Shown in pieces: positions 47,871-57,972 of a stretch of DNA of 64,000 bases. Position numbers and translations under genes: made by a program. The first letter of the stretch is position 1, and every line of letters begins with the position of its first letter. The notes under the pieces are model-generated. The model worked only from the letters and a program-made list of their open reading frames with translations. It was not told where the DNA came from and did no database searches. Location of the stretch: contig CAWCVZ010000005.1 of NCBI GenBank assembly GCA_963798865.1, positions 620,001 through 684,000 of the forward strand, written 5' to 3'. This DNA is from RBG-16-34-14 sp963798865. GTDB taxonomy: Bacteria; Bacteroidota; Ignavibacteria; Ignavibacteriales; Ignavibacteriaceae.

Positions 47871-49406
47871 ATGGCTTTAAAACAGGAAAGTAAATTAATA
47901 ACATCTCATGTAAAGGAGGTTCTGGCAGGAAAGAGTTCTTCATACCAGCAACTTTATACAATGCATGGTGGAAGGATTTATATTTTTGGACTAAAATTTT
48001 TTGATCATAATAAGCAAGCTGCAGAAGAACTGACCAAAAGAGTTTTTATCAGGGGATATGAAGAGATAAGTACTTATCCTGAAAACATTACCTTTATTTT
48101 ATGGCTAAAACAACTGGCTGTTCAAGAAATAACAAAGGTTGAAATTGAAAAATCCAGTGTTATGCACCAGTCAAGTGATGTTGACCGGGCTTTATTTGAA
48201 CTTCCTGAAGAAGAGAGAATAATCTTTATACTTCATGATATTGATAAACACTCTATAGAAGAGGTTTTAGCAATTACTAAGGATTCCGATGATGATATTA
48301 ATATGAGGCTGGAAAACGCACGCAAACTTATGATGGAAAAACTGGAAATGAAAGATTTAGATGACCTTGATTATAAAATTAATTTTCTCCAGACAAAAGC
48401 TGAGCTCCCAAATGAATTATGGGAGAATATTTATTCTAAAATTCATAGTATTGCAACTAAAGATTTAAAAGAAGAGACAAAAGGGGAGGTTTTAAATGTC
48501 GGGGATGCTAAGGAATCGCTCGGCGAAAAATTTCAGAAATTAAAAGATGAAAAAAAGAAAAAGGAAGTTTACTTTAAACCTGTTGGAACAACTGTATCAA
48601 AAAGAACTATCTATACCGCTCTTCTTTTTATATTAATTGCTGCTTCAGTGTGGTATTTATTCTTTTTAAAATCTCCTCAGTGGGAAGCTGAAAATTTATC
48701 AGGTGCACCTACCATAAAAAATAATCTCAAAAATATTACTATTAAAAAGAACAGTATCTTTGAAAAAAATGATTTGCTTGATACACATGGTGATTCAAAG
48801 GCAGTGATTAAAATACCCGGGGTTGGTGAAATTTATATAAATTCGGGTTCTTCAGTAAAACGTGATGGTAATTCCGCAGAACTAACGTTAATAAACGGTG
48901 ATATTGATGTTGTTAAAAAAGATGGCTCCAAATCTTTTCCCATTGAAATTAATTCTGCCATAGTCGAAGATTATAAACCGGGTTCGTATTCTTTGAAATT
49001 AAAAAATGATAAAGCGGCGGTTTATTCTGCAAGTGCCGGATTATTAATTAGTTCAGGGGGACGGGAAGTTTATGTGATACCAAATTATATGTGTGAAATA
49101 AATTCAATTGGTCAGGTGGGCATTCCTTATTCTTTATCGGCTACCAAAGAATATATTGATGCAGTTAATGACTTTAGTAATGGTAATAATGAAAGATTAA
49201 ATATTATTCTTCTGCAGAGTGGAAAGAAGGATGCACTTACAGTATTTAATATTTTACCTATTGTCGATAAAGGTTCAAGAGATATTGTTATAAACAAGCT
49301 TCATAGTCTTGTCCGTATTCCAAAAGATGTGAACCCGCACCAGGTTGCAAATCTTGATAAAGAAGATCTGGAAAAATGGCTTAAAGCAATCGAGGAACAG
49401 CAATAA
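47871..49406 (+). CDS. membrane-tethered ECF-sigma-like/FecR-like fusion protein
   Basis: The 511-residue protein has an N-terminal half resembling an ECF sigma factor: region 2-like at about 13-95 (AAEELTKRVFIRGYEEI, then ILWLKQLAVQEI) and region 4-like at about 103-158 (LFELPEEERIIFILHDI, then SIEEVLAI). A charged linker and a single membrane helix (247-266) lead to a FecR-like beta domain (about 285-400, with GVGEIYINSGSSVKRDGNSA and LINGDIDVVKK). No separate sigma or anti-sigma gene adjoins. The sigma-like part is degenerate and may no longer bind DNA. It starts about 78 bases after the DUF255 stop. Confidence 0.7.
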   Translation: MALKQESKLITSHVKEVLAGKSSSYQQLYTMHGGRIYIFGLKFFDHNKQAAEELTKRVFIRGYEEISTYPENITFILWLKQLAVQEITKVEIEKSSVMHQSSDVDRALFELPEEERIIFILHDIDKHSIEEVLAITKDSDDDINMRLENARKLMMEKLEMKDLDDLDYKINFLQTKAELPNELWENIYSKIHSIATKDLKEETKGEVLNVGDAKESLGEKFQKLKDEKKKKEVYFKPVGTTVSKRTIYTALLFILIAASVWYLFFLKSPQWEAENLSGAPTIKNNLKNITIKKNSIFEKNDLLDTHGDSKAVIKIPGVGEIYINSGSSVKRDGNSAELTLINGDIDVVKKDGSKSFPIEINSAIVEDYKPGSYSLKLKNDKAAVYSASAGLLISSGGREVYVIPNYMCEINSIGQVGIPYSLSATKEYIDAVNDFSNGNNERLNIILLQSGKKDALTVFNILPIVDKGSRDIVINKLHSLVRIPKDVNPHQVANLDKEDLEKWLKAIEEQQ

Positions 49407-49427
49407 AAAGGGATTTATTTTTCCTTG

Positions 49428-50840
49428 CTACTTCTTTTTAGGTCTGTGTATATGGGTGCTTTGTCCAAAGAAAACTTCAGCGGCTTCCATTACAGTTTCA
49501 GACAGGGTTGGATGAGGATGTATAGTTAATTTAAGGTCGGTTAGATTTACACCCATTTCAAGAGCCAGAACACCTTCAGCTATAAGTTCTCCGGCACCGG
49601 GTCCACAGATTCCTATGCCAAGAAGTCTTTCGGTATCAGGATCAACAATAAGCTTTGTAACCCCATCAGATCTTCCCAAAGTTGTTGCTCTTCCCGAAGC
49701 CGCCCAGGGAAACTTTGAAGTTTCATATTTAATATTTTTTTCTTTTGCCTGAGTTTCAGTTAAACCTGCCCAGGCAATTTCAGGATCAGTGAATACAACG
49801 GCAGGAATAGCAACAGGTTCAAAAGCAACTTTATCTCCATTAATAACTTCAACGGCTGTTCTTCCTTCGTGAGAAGCTTTATGAGCAAGCATAGGTTCAC
49901 CAACAATATCGCCAATTGCATAAATGTTTGTGTCTTCAGTTTGCATCTGCTTATTTACTTTAATCCAGCCGCGTTCATTCACTTTAACTTTTGTATTTTC
50001 TAAATCCAGACCTTCAGTAGTTGGTTTTCTCCCAATAGACATTAAAACATAATCGTAAGTATCACTTGTGGTTTTTTCTTCTTTATCAAGTATCTTAACT
50101 TCAATTCCATTTTTTACTTCTTTCATTTCTGTAACTCTGGAATCAAGCATAATTTTTTCATAACTCTTTTCAATTCTTTTAGAGAGATGAGCTACAAGAT
50201 CTCTATCAGCACCTGGAAGCAAACCAGATAACATTTCGACAACAGAAACTTTAGTACCTAACGCTGCATAAACGGAACCAAGTTCGAGCCCGATATAACC
50301 ACCCCCAATTACTAAAAGTCTCTTAGGAATTTCAGGAAGATCGAGAGCGGTTGTCGAATTTAATAATCTTTTACTTTCGATATTCAAAGAAGGAATAGTA
50401 GCAATAACTGAACCTGTCGCTATAATTGCATTCTCAAATTTGTGTTCTTCAGATTTTCCATCTGCCCGATTAATATTTAAAGTAGATGAATTTATAAATG
50501 ATGCTGTGCCTTGTATATAATTTATTTTTTTAACCTTCAGCAGTTGTCCTAATCCGCCTGTTTGTTTAGCAACAACTTCATTTTTCCATTCTCTGAGGCG
50601 GTCAAGATTTATTTTTGGTTTAGGAAATTCAATTCCCCAATCCTTTGCCTCGCCGGCCTCTGTAATTAATTTTGCAACATGCAATAATGCTTTAGAAGGA
50701 ATGCAACCTCTGTAAAGACAAACTCCGCCCGGATTTTTTTCTTTATCAATTAGAGTAACATTCATACCAAGGTCTGCGGCTAAAAAAGCTGCAGCATAAC
50801 CACCAGGTCCGCCGCCAATTACTGTAACTTGTTTAGGCAT
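49428..50840 (-). CDS. lpdA: dihydrolipoyl dehydrogenase
   Basis: The 470-residue flavoprotein has the FAD loop VIGGGPGGYAAAFLA at 7-21, the redox disulfide Cys41/Cys46 in GGVCLYRGCIPSKALL, the NAD loop LLVIGGGYIGLELGSV and the C-terminal His-Pro-His-Pro (HPHPTLSE) that supplies the base. It reoxidises dihydrolipoyl groups of E2, whose gene begins four bases upstream. It therefore serves the pyruvate dehydrogenase complex encoded here. Confidence 0.95.
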   Translation of the reverse strand: MPKQVTVIGGGPGGYAAAFLAADLGMNVTLIDKEKNPGGVCLYRGCIPSKALLHVAKLITEAGEAKDWGIEFPKPKINLDRLREWKNEVVAKQTGGLGQLLKVKKINYIQGTASFINSSTLNINRADGKSEEHKFENAIIATGSVIATIPSLNIESKRLLNSTTALDLPEIPKRLLVIGGGYIGLELGSVYAALGTKVSVVEMLSGLLPGADRDLVAHLSKRIEKSYEKIMLDSRVTEMKEVKNGIEVKILDKEEKTTSDTYDYVLMSIGRKPTTEGLDLENTKVKVNERGWIKVNKQMQTEDTNIYAIGDIVGEPMLAHKASHEGRTAVEVINGDKVAFEPVAIPAVVFTDPEIAWAGLTETQAKEKNIKYETSKFPWAASGRATTLGRSDGVTKLIVDPDTERLLGIGICGPGAGELIAEGVLALEMGVNLTDLKLTIHPHPTLSETVMEAAEVFFGQSTHIHRPKKK

Positions 50841-50844
50841 GCGA

Positions 50845-52504
50845 TTAACCTTCCACCAGAAGTTTCATCGGGTTTTCAATTGCTTCACTAACCCATCTTA
50901 AGAACCTTGCGGCATCAGCACCATCAATGACACGATGGTCGTAACTGAGAGAAAGCGGAAGCATTAAATTTAGGCTCAAATTCTTCACCATTGTAAACAG
51001 GCTCATAACTTCCTTTAGAAACGCCAAGTATTGCAGTTTCGGGTGAGTTAACAATCGGTGTGAAGTAAGTTCCGCCAATTCCGCCAAGATTTGTAATTGT
51101 AAAACAAGCTCCCTGCAAGTCATCGAGTGATGCTTTTTTATTTCTTGCTTTCTCCGCAAGATTATTTATTTCTCTTGCAAGTTCAGTCATGTTTTTTAAA
51201 TCAGCATTTTTAATTACGGGAACAATTAATCCGAATTCTGTATCAACTGCAATTCCTATATGAAAATACTTTTTAAAAATTATTTCGTTTCTCTCTAAAT
51301 CAACACTGGAGTTGAACTGGGGAAAAACTTTTAAAGCTGAAGCGGAAACTTTTGCAAGTATTGCTGTCATCGTTAGCTTATCTTTGTTATCCTTTATCTT
51401 TTGATTCATTTCCTTTCTGACTTTTTCAAGCTCAGTTATATCTGCTTTATCAAATTGAGTTACGTGTGGAATTGTTGCCCAAGCATAGCTTAAATGATGA
51501 GCGGTTTTTTGCCGTATACTGCTCATCTGTTTGCGTTCTATCTTACCAAACTTTGAAAAATCCGGAAGCTCTTCTTTCTTAATTCCTCTGCCGATCGAGC
51601 CGCCGCCCTGATTAAGCTGCTTAACATAAGCTTTTACATCATCCATCGAAATTCTGCCTGATGGTCCTGTGCCGGGTATTTCATTTATGTCAACACCGAG
51701 CTCACGGGCTAATCTTCTAACCGATGGTGCCGCCGGCGCCGCACCTTTTGTAATGGGAGGCTGCTCATCTTTTTCTGCCGGTTTTATTTCTCTCTCATCC
51801 TTTTGAGTTTCTCTTTTTTCTCCAGGTTTCTCTTTAAAAGATTCTTCTCTCTTCTCAACCTCTTTTTGTTTTGGTTCTGCTTTAGTTTCTGTTTCATCAA
51901 CTGATTCAACTTTTATAAGAGTATCACCAACTTTTGTTTTGCTTCCTTCCTTTACCAAAACTTCAGTAACTCTACCAGATACATTTGAAGGTACTTCAAC
52001 TGTCGCTTTATCTGTTTCGATTTCAATAACAGCCTGATCTTTTTCAATCGCATCACCTGCTTTAACCAGGACGCTAATAACATCTGCTGATTCAATATTT
52101 TCGCCAAGCTCAGGGAGTTTCATCTCGACAATACTTTTTTCACTTTTGGATTTTAGTTTTTCCTCAACAGGTTTTTTATCAGCTTGTTTTTTAGTCTCAA
52201 CTTTTTCTTCCTTTTTCTCAGCTTTTTCTTCTTTCTTCTCAGGTTTCTTTTCTTCCTTCTCTTTACCATCTCCATCAACTTTAATCAGAACCTGCCCAAC
52301 TTTTATTTTGTCGCCTGTTTTTACCAGAACTTCTTTAACAGTTCCTTCAACAGATGATGGGACTTCAACAGTTGCCTTATCGGTTTCAATTTCAACTATG
52401 CCCTGTTCTTTTTCTATTTTATCTCCTGCCTTAACCAGCACATTGATTACATCGGCAGATTCAATATTCTCTCCGAGTTCAGGCAGTTTAAATTCTTTTG
52501 ACAT
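50845..52504 (-). CDS. aceF: pyruvate dehydrogenase E2, dihydrolipoyl acetyltransferase (frame broken once)
   Basis: Two lipoyl domains carry lipoyl-lysines Lys43 and Lys166 in identical ETDKATVEVPS motifs, joined by Lys/Glu-rich linkers. A peripheral-subunit-binding domain follows (VRRLARELGVDINEIPGTGP), then the catalytic domain. The frame breaks near its end: after GEEFEPKF the remaining DHR motif (LSYDHRVIDGADAARFL, catalytic His) lies in the next frame. Dropping one A from TTTAATG (plus strand 50963-50968) joins them as EPKF-MLPLSLSYDHR, exactly the family pattern. The joined protein is about 552 residues. A housekeeping gene such as this would not be expected to be lost. Confidence 0.85.
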
Positions 52505-52537
52505 TTAATTATCCTATAAATACAATTGAATACATAA

Positions 52538-55210
52538 TTATGAAATCATTGGATTTGGTTTTGAAGGATTTATCTGCAAATCTTTTATTGCCTTTTCTAC
52601 AATTGTCATTTTAATGCTTCCTTCATTTGCAAGACCATATAATGCTGCAAGCACAATATGTTTTGCATCTACTTCAAAAAAGTCTCTTAATTCTTTTCTC
52701 CCTTCGCTTCTTCCAAAACCATCAGTTCCCAAAGAATATAATTTTCCCGGGAACCATTTTGCAATTGAATCAGGCAGTGCTTTTACATAGTCTGAAGAAG
52801 CAACAAAAACGCCCTTTTCATTTTTCAAGATTTTCTGAATATAAGATTCTTTTGGTTTGGAACCGGGATTAAGAAGATTTTTTCTTTCAACTTCAAGAGC
52901 ATCTCTTCTTAATTCTTTATAACTCGTAACACTCCATACATCTGTAGCTACCTTATAATCTTCTTCAAGAATTTCCTGCGCTTTTAATACCTCATTAAAA
53001 ATAGTTCCGCTTCCAAACAAATGAGCGGTGAGTTTTGCATTTTTCTTTTTTGAAGCTTTGTACCTGTACATTCCTTTTACAATTCCTTCTTTAACGCCAT
53101 CAGGCATATGAGGCATAGCATAATTTTCATTCATAACAGTGAGATAATAAAAAACATTTTCCTGCTCTTCATACATTCTTCTGATTCCATCTCTGATAAT
53201 AACAGCGAGTTCATAAGCAAATGCAGGGTCATAAGTAACAAGTGTAGGATAAGACATAGCAAGAAGATGACTGTGTCCATCCTGATGCTGCAAACCTTCA
53301 CCGTTAAGAGTTGTTCTGCCAGCCGTCCCTCCCAGCAGAAATCCTTTGCATCTCATATCTCCGGCAGCCCATATAAGATCACCAATCCTTTGCATTCCAA
53401 ACATTGAGTAATAAATGAAGAAAGGGATCATATTTAATCCGTGAGTTGCATAAGCCGTTCCTGCAGAAATAAATGAAGACATAGAGCCTGCTTCAGTTAT
53501 TCCTTCTTCCAGAATCTGTCCATCTTTTGCTTCTTTATAATAAAGAAGACTTTCTTTATCCACGGGGTCATATAATTGCCCGATGTGAGAATAAATTCCT
53601 ATCTGCCTGAATAAAGCTTCCATACCAAATGTTCTTGCTTCGTCAGGAACTATCGGAACAATAAACTTTCCAATTTCTTTATCTTTGAGTAGCTTGGCAA
53701 GAATTCTTACAAACACCATTGTTGTAGAAACTTCCCTGCCTTCTGTTCCGTTATAAAATTCTTCAAAGATTTCTTCGGGTGGAGTTTTAATTGGTCTCGC
53801 TGTCACTTTTCGTGAAGGAACATATCCGCCAAGACTCTCTCTCCGCTCGCGTATATATTTTATCTCTGCGCTGTCTTCGGATGGTTTGTAAAAAGGCGCA
53901 CTGGCAACTTCATCATCAGAAATAGGAATACCAAAACGCGTACGGAATTCTTTAAGCTCTTCTTCATTTAATTTCTTTTGCTGATGGGTAATATTTTTTC
54001 CCTCACCACTTTCACCAAGTCCATAACCTTTTATTGTTTTTGCAAGAATAACTGTTGGTGAACCCTTATGTTCAACTGCGGCATTATATGCTGCATAAAC
54101 TTTTTCAGGATCGTGTCCGCCGCGTTTCATTTTTCTTAATTGCTCATCGTTCATCTTTTCAGCCAGCTCAGCAACATCAGGATCTTTACCAAAGAAATGT
54201 TCCCTTATATAAGAACCTGTTTCCACAGAATATTTCTGGTATTCACCATCAACAACTTCACCCATTCTTTTAACAAGCTTGCCTTCTTTATCTTTTTCAA
54301 GGAGCGGATCCCAGTCACTTCCCCAGATAACTTTAATAACATTCCATCCTGCGCCTCTGAAGATTGCTTCAAGCTCCTGGATAATTTTTCCATTTCCTCT
54401 AACCGGGCCATCAAGTCTTTGAAGATTGCAGTTTATTACAAAGATAAGATTATCAAGCTTTTCTCTTGATGCAAGAGTGATAGCACCTAAAGCTTCAGGC
54501 TCGTCGGTTTCACCATCCCCAAGAAAAGCCCATACGTGATTAGGTTTCTTTTTAAACCCCCTATCTTCGAGATAACGGTTAAAACGTGCCTGGTAAATTG
54601 CCATAATAGGTCCAAGACCCATAGACACAGTTGGAAATTCCCAAAAGCCGGGCATAAGCCATGGGTGAGGATATGAAGAAAGACCGCCATTCGGTTTTAA
54701 TTCTCTTCTGAAATTTTCGAGCTGCCCGATTGTTAATCTTCCTTCGAGGAAAGCCCTTGCATAAATTCCGGGGGAAGCATGTCCCTGGAAAAATATCTGG
54801 TCACCGTCGTTATCTTCGCCTCTACCTTTAAAGAAATGATTAAAACCGATTTCGTACAAAGTAGCTGCAGAAGCGTAAGTTGAAATATGTCCGCCTATCC
54901 CGCTTTCAAGCTTGTTGGCTTTGGTAACCATTGCCATTGCATTCCAGCGGATAAGACTTTTAATTCTCCTTTCAATTTCCCTGTTGCCGGGAAACGGGGG
55001 CTGCTTTTCTCTCGGGATTGTATTTATATAAGGAGTGTTTGCCGAGAAAGGCATTTCAACTCCTGCTTTATGAGCCCTTATATGCAGCTGTTGAAGAAGT
55101 TCTCTTACTCTTTCAGGTCCGCCATGTTCTAACACGTAATCGAGTGAATAAAACCACTCACGTGTTTCAATATCTTTTATATCCTGATCGAGCGCTTTAC
55201 CATTTTTCAT
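52538..55210 (-). CDS. aceE: pyruvate dehydrogenase E1, homodimeric type
   Basis: The 890-residue protein is the AceE form found in proteobacteria and some Bacteroidota relatives, not the alpha/beta E1. It shows FFQGHASPGIYARAFLEGRL, the thiamine-diphosphate GDGETDEPEALGA with NCNLQRLDGPVRGN, and the C-terminal GTDGFGRSEGRKELRDFFEV. It decarboxylates pyruvate and acetylates E2. E2 starts 33 bases downstream and lpd next, a complete pdh operon. It starts at 55210 with an AAGGAC-like site. Confidence 0.95.
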   Translation of the reverse strand: MKNGKALDQDIKDIETREWFYSLDYVLEHGGPERVRELLQQLHIRAHKAGVEMPFSANTPYINTIPREKQPPFPGNREIERRIKSLIRWNAMAMVTKANKLESGIGGHISTYASAATLYEIGFNHFFKGRGEDNDGDQIFFQGHASPGIYARAFLEGRLTIGQLENFRRELKPNGGLSSYPHPWLMPGFWEFPTVSMGLGPIMAIYQARFNRYLEDRGFKKKPNHVWAFLGDGETDEPEALGAITLASREKLDNLIFVINCNLQRLDGPVRGNGKIIQELEAIFRGAGWNVIKVIWGSDWDPLLEKDKEGKLVKRMGEVVDGEYQKYSVETGSYIREHFFGKDPDVAELAEKMNDEQLRKMKRGGHDPEKVYAAYNAAVEHKGSPTVILAKTIKGYGLGESGEGKNITHQQKKLNEEELKEFRTRFGIPISDDEVASAPFYKPSEDSAEIKYIRERRESLGGYVPSRKVTARPIKTPPEEIFEEFYNGTEGREVSTTMVFVRILAKLLKDKEIGKFIVPIVPDEARTFGMEALFRQIGIYSHIGQLYDPVDKESLLYYKEAKDGQILEEGITEAGSMSSFISAGTAYATHGLNMIPFFIYYSMFGMQRIGDLIWAAGDMRCKGFLLGGTAGRTTLNGEGLQHQDGHSHLLAMSYPTLVTYDPAFAYELAVIIRDGIRRMYEEQENVFYYLTVMNENYAMPHMPDGVKEGIVKGMYRYKASKKKNAKLTAHLFGSGTIFNEVLKAQEILEEDYKVATDVWSVTSYKELRRDALEVERKNLLNPGSKPKESYIQKILKNEKGVFVASSDYVKALPDSIAKWFPGKLYSLGTDGFGRSEGRKELRDFFEVDAKHIVLAALYGLANEGSIKMTIVEKAIKDLQINPSKPNPMIS

Positions 55211-55557
55211 TTTTAAGTCCTTATTTCAAAAATACCTGGTTTATCTTTTTCTATAAATTTTTGTCCTTCAGAAAGAATAAATATTGAAATTCTGTTCAAA
55301 TCGAAGGATATGAAATTAAATTGAGTTATAATTGAAAAGAAAATGTAATCGTTTTAGGATAGAAACTCAAGGATAGGGATATTGAAGAATTTTATTGATT
55401 TTGAAATCACAAAGTGGTAATTATAACAAGCGATAATAGAACTCTTTGGAATAATTAAATTTTGAATTGATGGAATTTTTGTTTTTTCATTATTCCACTA
55501 CTCCATTATTCCTAACACAGAGTGTATTAGATCGTTAACAATTTAGCAGGGGTTTGT
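55211..55557. other. 347-base intergenic region with duplicated leader
   Basis: The region between divergent aceE and the first YCF48-like gene contains the 118-base leader repeat (55298-55415). The rest is AT-rich. TTTAGCAGGGGTTTGTATG at the right end, shared with the second YCF48 gene, is the start-site context. I see no gene in it. Confidence 0.55.
55298..55415 (+). repeat. leader repeat, copy 1
   Basis: The 118 bases match 58434-58551 with about five mismatches. Copy 1 lies 142 bases upstream of the first YCF48-like gene and copy 2 lies 35 bases upstream of the second, so it is part of the duplicated unit. Confidence 0.85.
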
Positions 55558-57930
55558 ATGAAACTCGTTATAACAATATTTCTTTCGTTTATACTTTCTA
55601 ATAATCTATCAGCACAATGGTTTTCAATTAATCCAATGATTTATGATAATCCACTTTATTCAACTTTTTTTGTGGATTCTGTTACAGGACATGCCGTTGG
55701 ATTTGCGGGTACTATTATTAAAACAACAAATGGAGGAAAATTTTGGGTAAATCAGGTCAGTGGAATTTCATCTAGTCTTTTATCAGTTTTTTTTGTAAAC
55801 GCAGATATAGGATTTACCACTGGATACGCAGGGAAAATCCTTAAAACAACAAATGGAGGCAATGCTTGGATAAATCAATCAAGCGGATTAAATACTATAC
55901 TTAGGTCAATTTTTTTTATTGATGCAGATAAAGGATATATCGTCGGAGACGGTGGAACTATTCTTAAAACCACAAACGGTGGCAATACGTGGATAACACA
56001 AACTAGTGGAACAACCATAGCGCTCCGATCGATTTTTTTCACTGATGAGAATATAGGATATACTATTGGAGATGATGGAAAAATTCTGAAGACAATGAAT
56101 GGAGGAGGTAACTGGATAAATCAATCTAGTGGAACTTTTAATAGACTTACTTCGATTATTTTTCTACCTGGCATACCCAATAAAGGTTTTATTGTTGGTT
56201 ATAATGGTACAATTCTTAAAACCACAAATGGCGGAAACAATTGGATAAGTCAAATAATTGGAGTAGACATAGTTCTGCAATCAATCGATTTTAGTAATTC
56301 AAATTTGGGTCTTATTAGTGGTCAAGATGGAACAATACTTAGAACTACAAATGCAGGTGAAAACTGGATTATTCAACCAAATGTTACAATTAATAATCTT
56401 ATTTCAGTTTGTTTTGTAGATTCTTTAAATGCGTATATTGTAGGAAATCTAGGGACAGTTTTAAAAACCATAGATGGAGGGAATAATTGGATAACTCTAT
56501 CAAGTGGGACCTTAAATAATCTTTATTCAATTCGTTTTGCTGATGTTAATACAGGTTGTGCTGTTGGCTATAATGGAAAAATTATTAAAACAACAAATGC
56601 AGGTATTAATTGGATAGAGTTATCAAGTGGGATTTTAACTTGGTTTAGTTCGGTTTTTATAACTGCGGCAAATACGGTGTACATAGCTGGAGATTATGGA
56701 TTTATTTTTAAGACAACAAATGGTGGAGAAAGCTGGACTTCTCAAGTGTCAGGAACCGACATGACAATTAGATCCATCTTCTTCGTAAATGCGGATACTG
56801 GATATTTTGTATCTGGTTACGAGACTCAAAACCCACCTTATTTTTACGGGAATATCTATATGACATTAAATGGTGGAAGTAATTGGATTCAACAATTTAA
56901 TAATGGTGGAATCTTCTCAATTTTTTTTCCAAACGAAACCATAGGATATGCAGTTGGAGGGAATGGAATAATTCTTAAAACCACAAATAACGGAAATAAT
57001 TGGTTAAACCAATATTCTGGGACAAGTAACATCCTCCGTTCAGTTTATTTCTTTGATATCAATAAGGGATATTCTGTTGGAGATAATGGAACAATAATTA
57101 AAACCACCAATGGAGGGAATGACTGGATAAGTTTAAATGTTGGAATGAATAATAATTTTAATTCTGTACATTGTACGGGAGTGGATACAATATATGTTGT
57201 CGGAGATAATGGAATTATTTTGAAAACAACTGATAACGGAAATTATTGGATAAATCAATTAAGTGGTACTGCTGAAAATCTTCGTTCAATTTATTTCACA
57301 AATTTAAATATCGGATATGTTGTTGGAGATTCTGGAACAATACTTAAAACCATAAATGGTGGCTATACACCAGTTGAATTAAATTCCTTTTCTGCTTCTA
57401 ATGATGAAAATGAAGCTCAACTAAATTGGAGTACTTCCACAGAACTCAACAATTACGGTTTTGAAATTGAAAGAAGTGAAAATAAAAACAATTGGAGAAT
57501 AATTGGTTTCAAAGAAGGTAATGGAACTACAACAGAAACACATAATTATTCTTTTACTGATGATTTATTTGGAATAAGTGTAACAAAACTTTTTTACAGA
57601 TTAAAGCAAATAGACTTTGATGGTAGTTTTGAATATTCAAATGTTGTTGAAGTGAATATAACTCCGGTCAATTTCTCTCTCTCCCAAAACTACCCCAACC
57701 CTTTTAATCCAACAACGGTAATCAGTTATCAGTTACCGGGAAGCGGTATTGCAACACTTAAAGTTTATGATTTGCTTGGAAGAAAAGTTGCAACCCTTGT
57801 TGATGAATATAAACCTGCAGGAAGTTATGAAACTGAGTTTAATGCTTCTAATCTTTCATCAGGGATTTATTTCTATCAATTGCAAGCAGGAAAATATTTA
57901 GAGACAAAAAAAATGATTCTCATTAAATAG
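55558..57930 (+). CDS. secreted YCF48-like beta-propeller repeat protein with T9SS sorting domain
   Basis: The 790-residue protein has a signal peptide (LVITIFLSFILSNNLSAQ) and about 13 repeats of roughly 43 residues, each with GTILKTTNGGNNWI and a GYIVGDGG-type turn, characteristic of the YCF48/BNR-like photosystem-assembly fold. A short linker with VELNSFSASND leads to a sorting domain with NYPNPFNPTTVISYQ. The even repeats predict a stacked propeller on the cell surface. It shares leader, start context and 3-prime flanks with the gene at 58587, but the two bodies are highly divergent. Confidence 0.9.
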   Translation: MKLVITIFLSFILSNNLSAQWFSINPMIYDNPLYSTFFVDSVTGHAVGFAGTIIKTTNGGKFWVNQVSGISSSLLSVFFVNADIGFTTGYAGKILKTTNGGNAWINQSSGLNTILRSIFFIDADKGYIVGDGGTILKTTNGGNTWITQTSGTTIALRSIFFTDENIGYTIGDDGKILKTMNGGGNWINQSSGTFNRLTSIIFLPGIPNKGFIVGYNGTILKTTNGGNNWISQIIGVDIVLQSIDFSNSNLGLISGQDGTILRTTNAGENWIIQPNVTINNLISVCFVDSLNAYIVGNLGTVLKTIDGGNNWITLSSGTLNNLYSIRFADVNTGCAVGYNGKIIKTTNAGINWIELSSGILTWFSSVFITAANTVYIAGDYGFIFKTTNGGESWTSQVSGTDMTIRSIFFVNADTGYFVSGYETQNPPYFYGNIYMTLNGGSNWIQQFNNGGIFSIFFPNETIGYAVGGNGIILKTTNNGNNWLNQYSGTSNILRSVYFFDINKGYSVGDNGTIIKTTNGGNDWISLNVGMNNNFNSVHCTGVDTIYVVGDNGIILKTTDNGNYWINQLSGTAENLRSIYFTNLNIGYVVGDSGTILKTINGGYTPVELNSFSASNDENEAQLNWSTSTELNNYGFEIERSENKNNWRIIGFKEGNGTTTETHNYSFTDDLFGISVTKLFYRLKQIDFDGSFEYSNVVEVNITPVNFSLSQNYPNPFNPTTVISYQLPGSGIATLKVYDLLGRKVATLVDEYKPAGSYETEFNASNLSSGIYFYQLQAGKYLETKKMILIK

Positions 57931-57972
57931 TAATGTGTCATTCCAAACTTTCGGGATCTTGCGAATGAATCA

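Noticed and set aside
55906..56124. Open frame antisense to the YCF48 repeats
   Set aside because: It arises from the repeated codon pattern of the sense gene and has no independent features.
55558..57930. CRISPR-like regular repeats
   Set aside because: The roughly 130-base periodicity is coding (about 43-residue blades) and the copies diverge at DNA level; no spacer-repeat structure.
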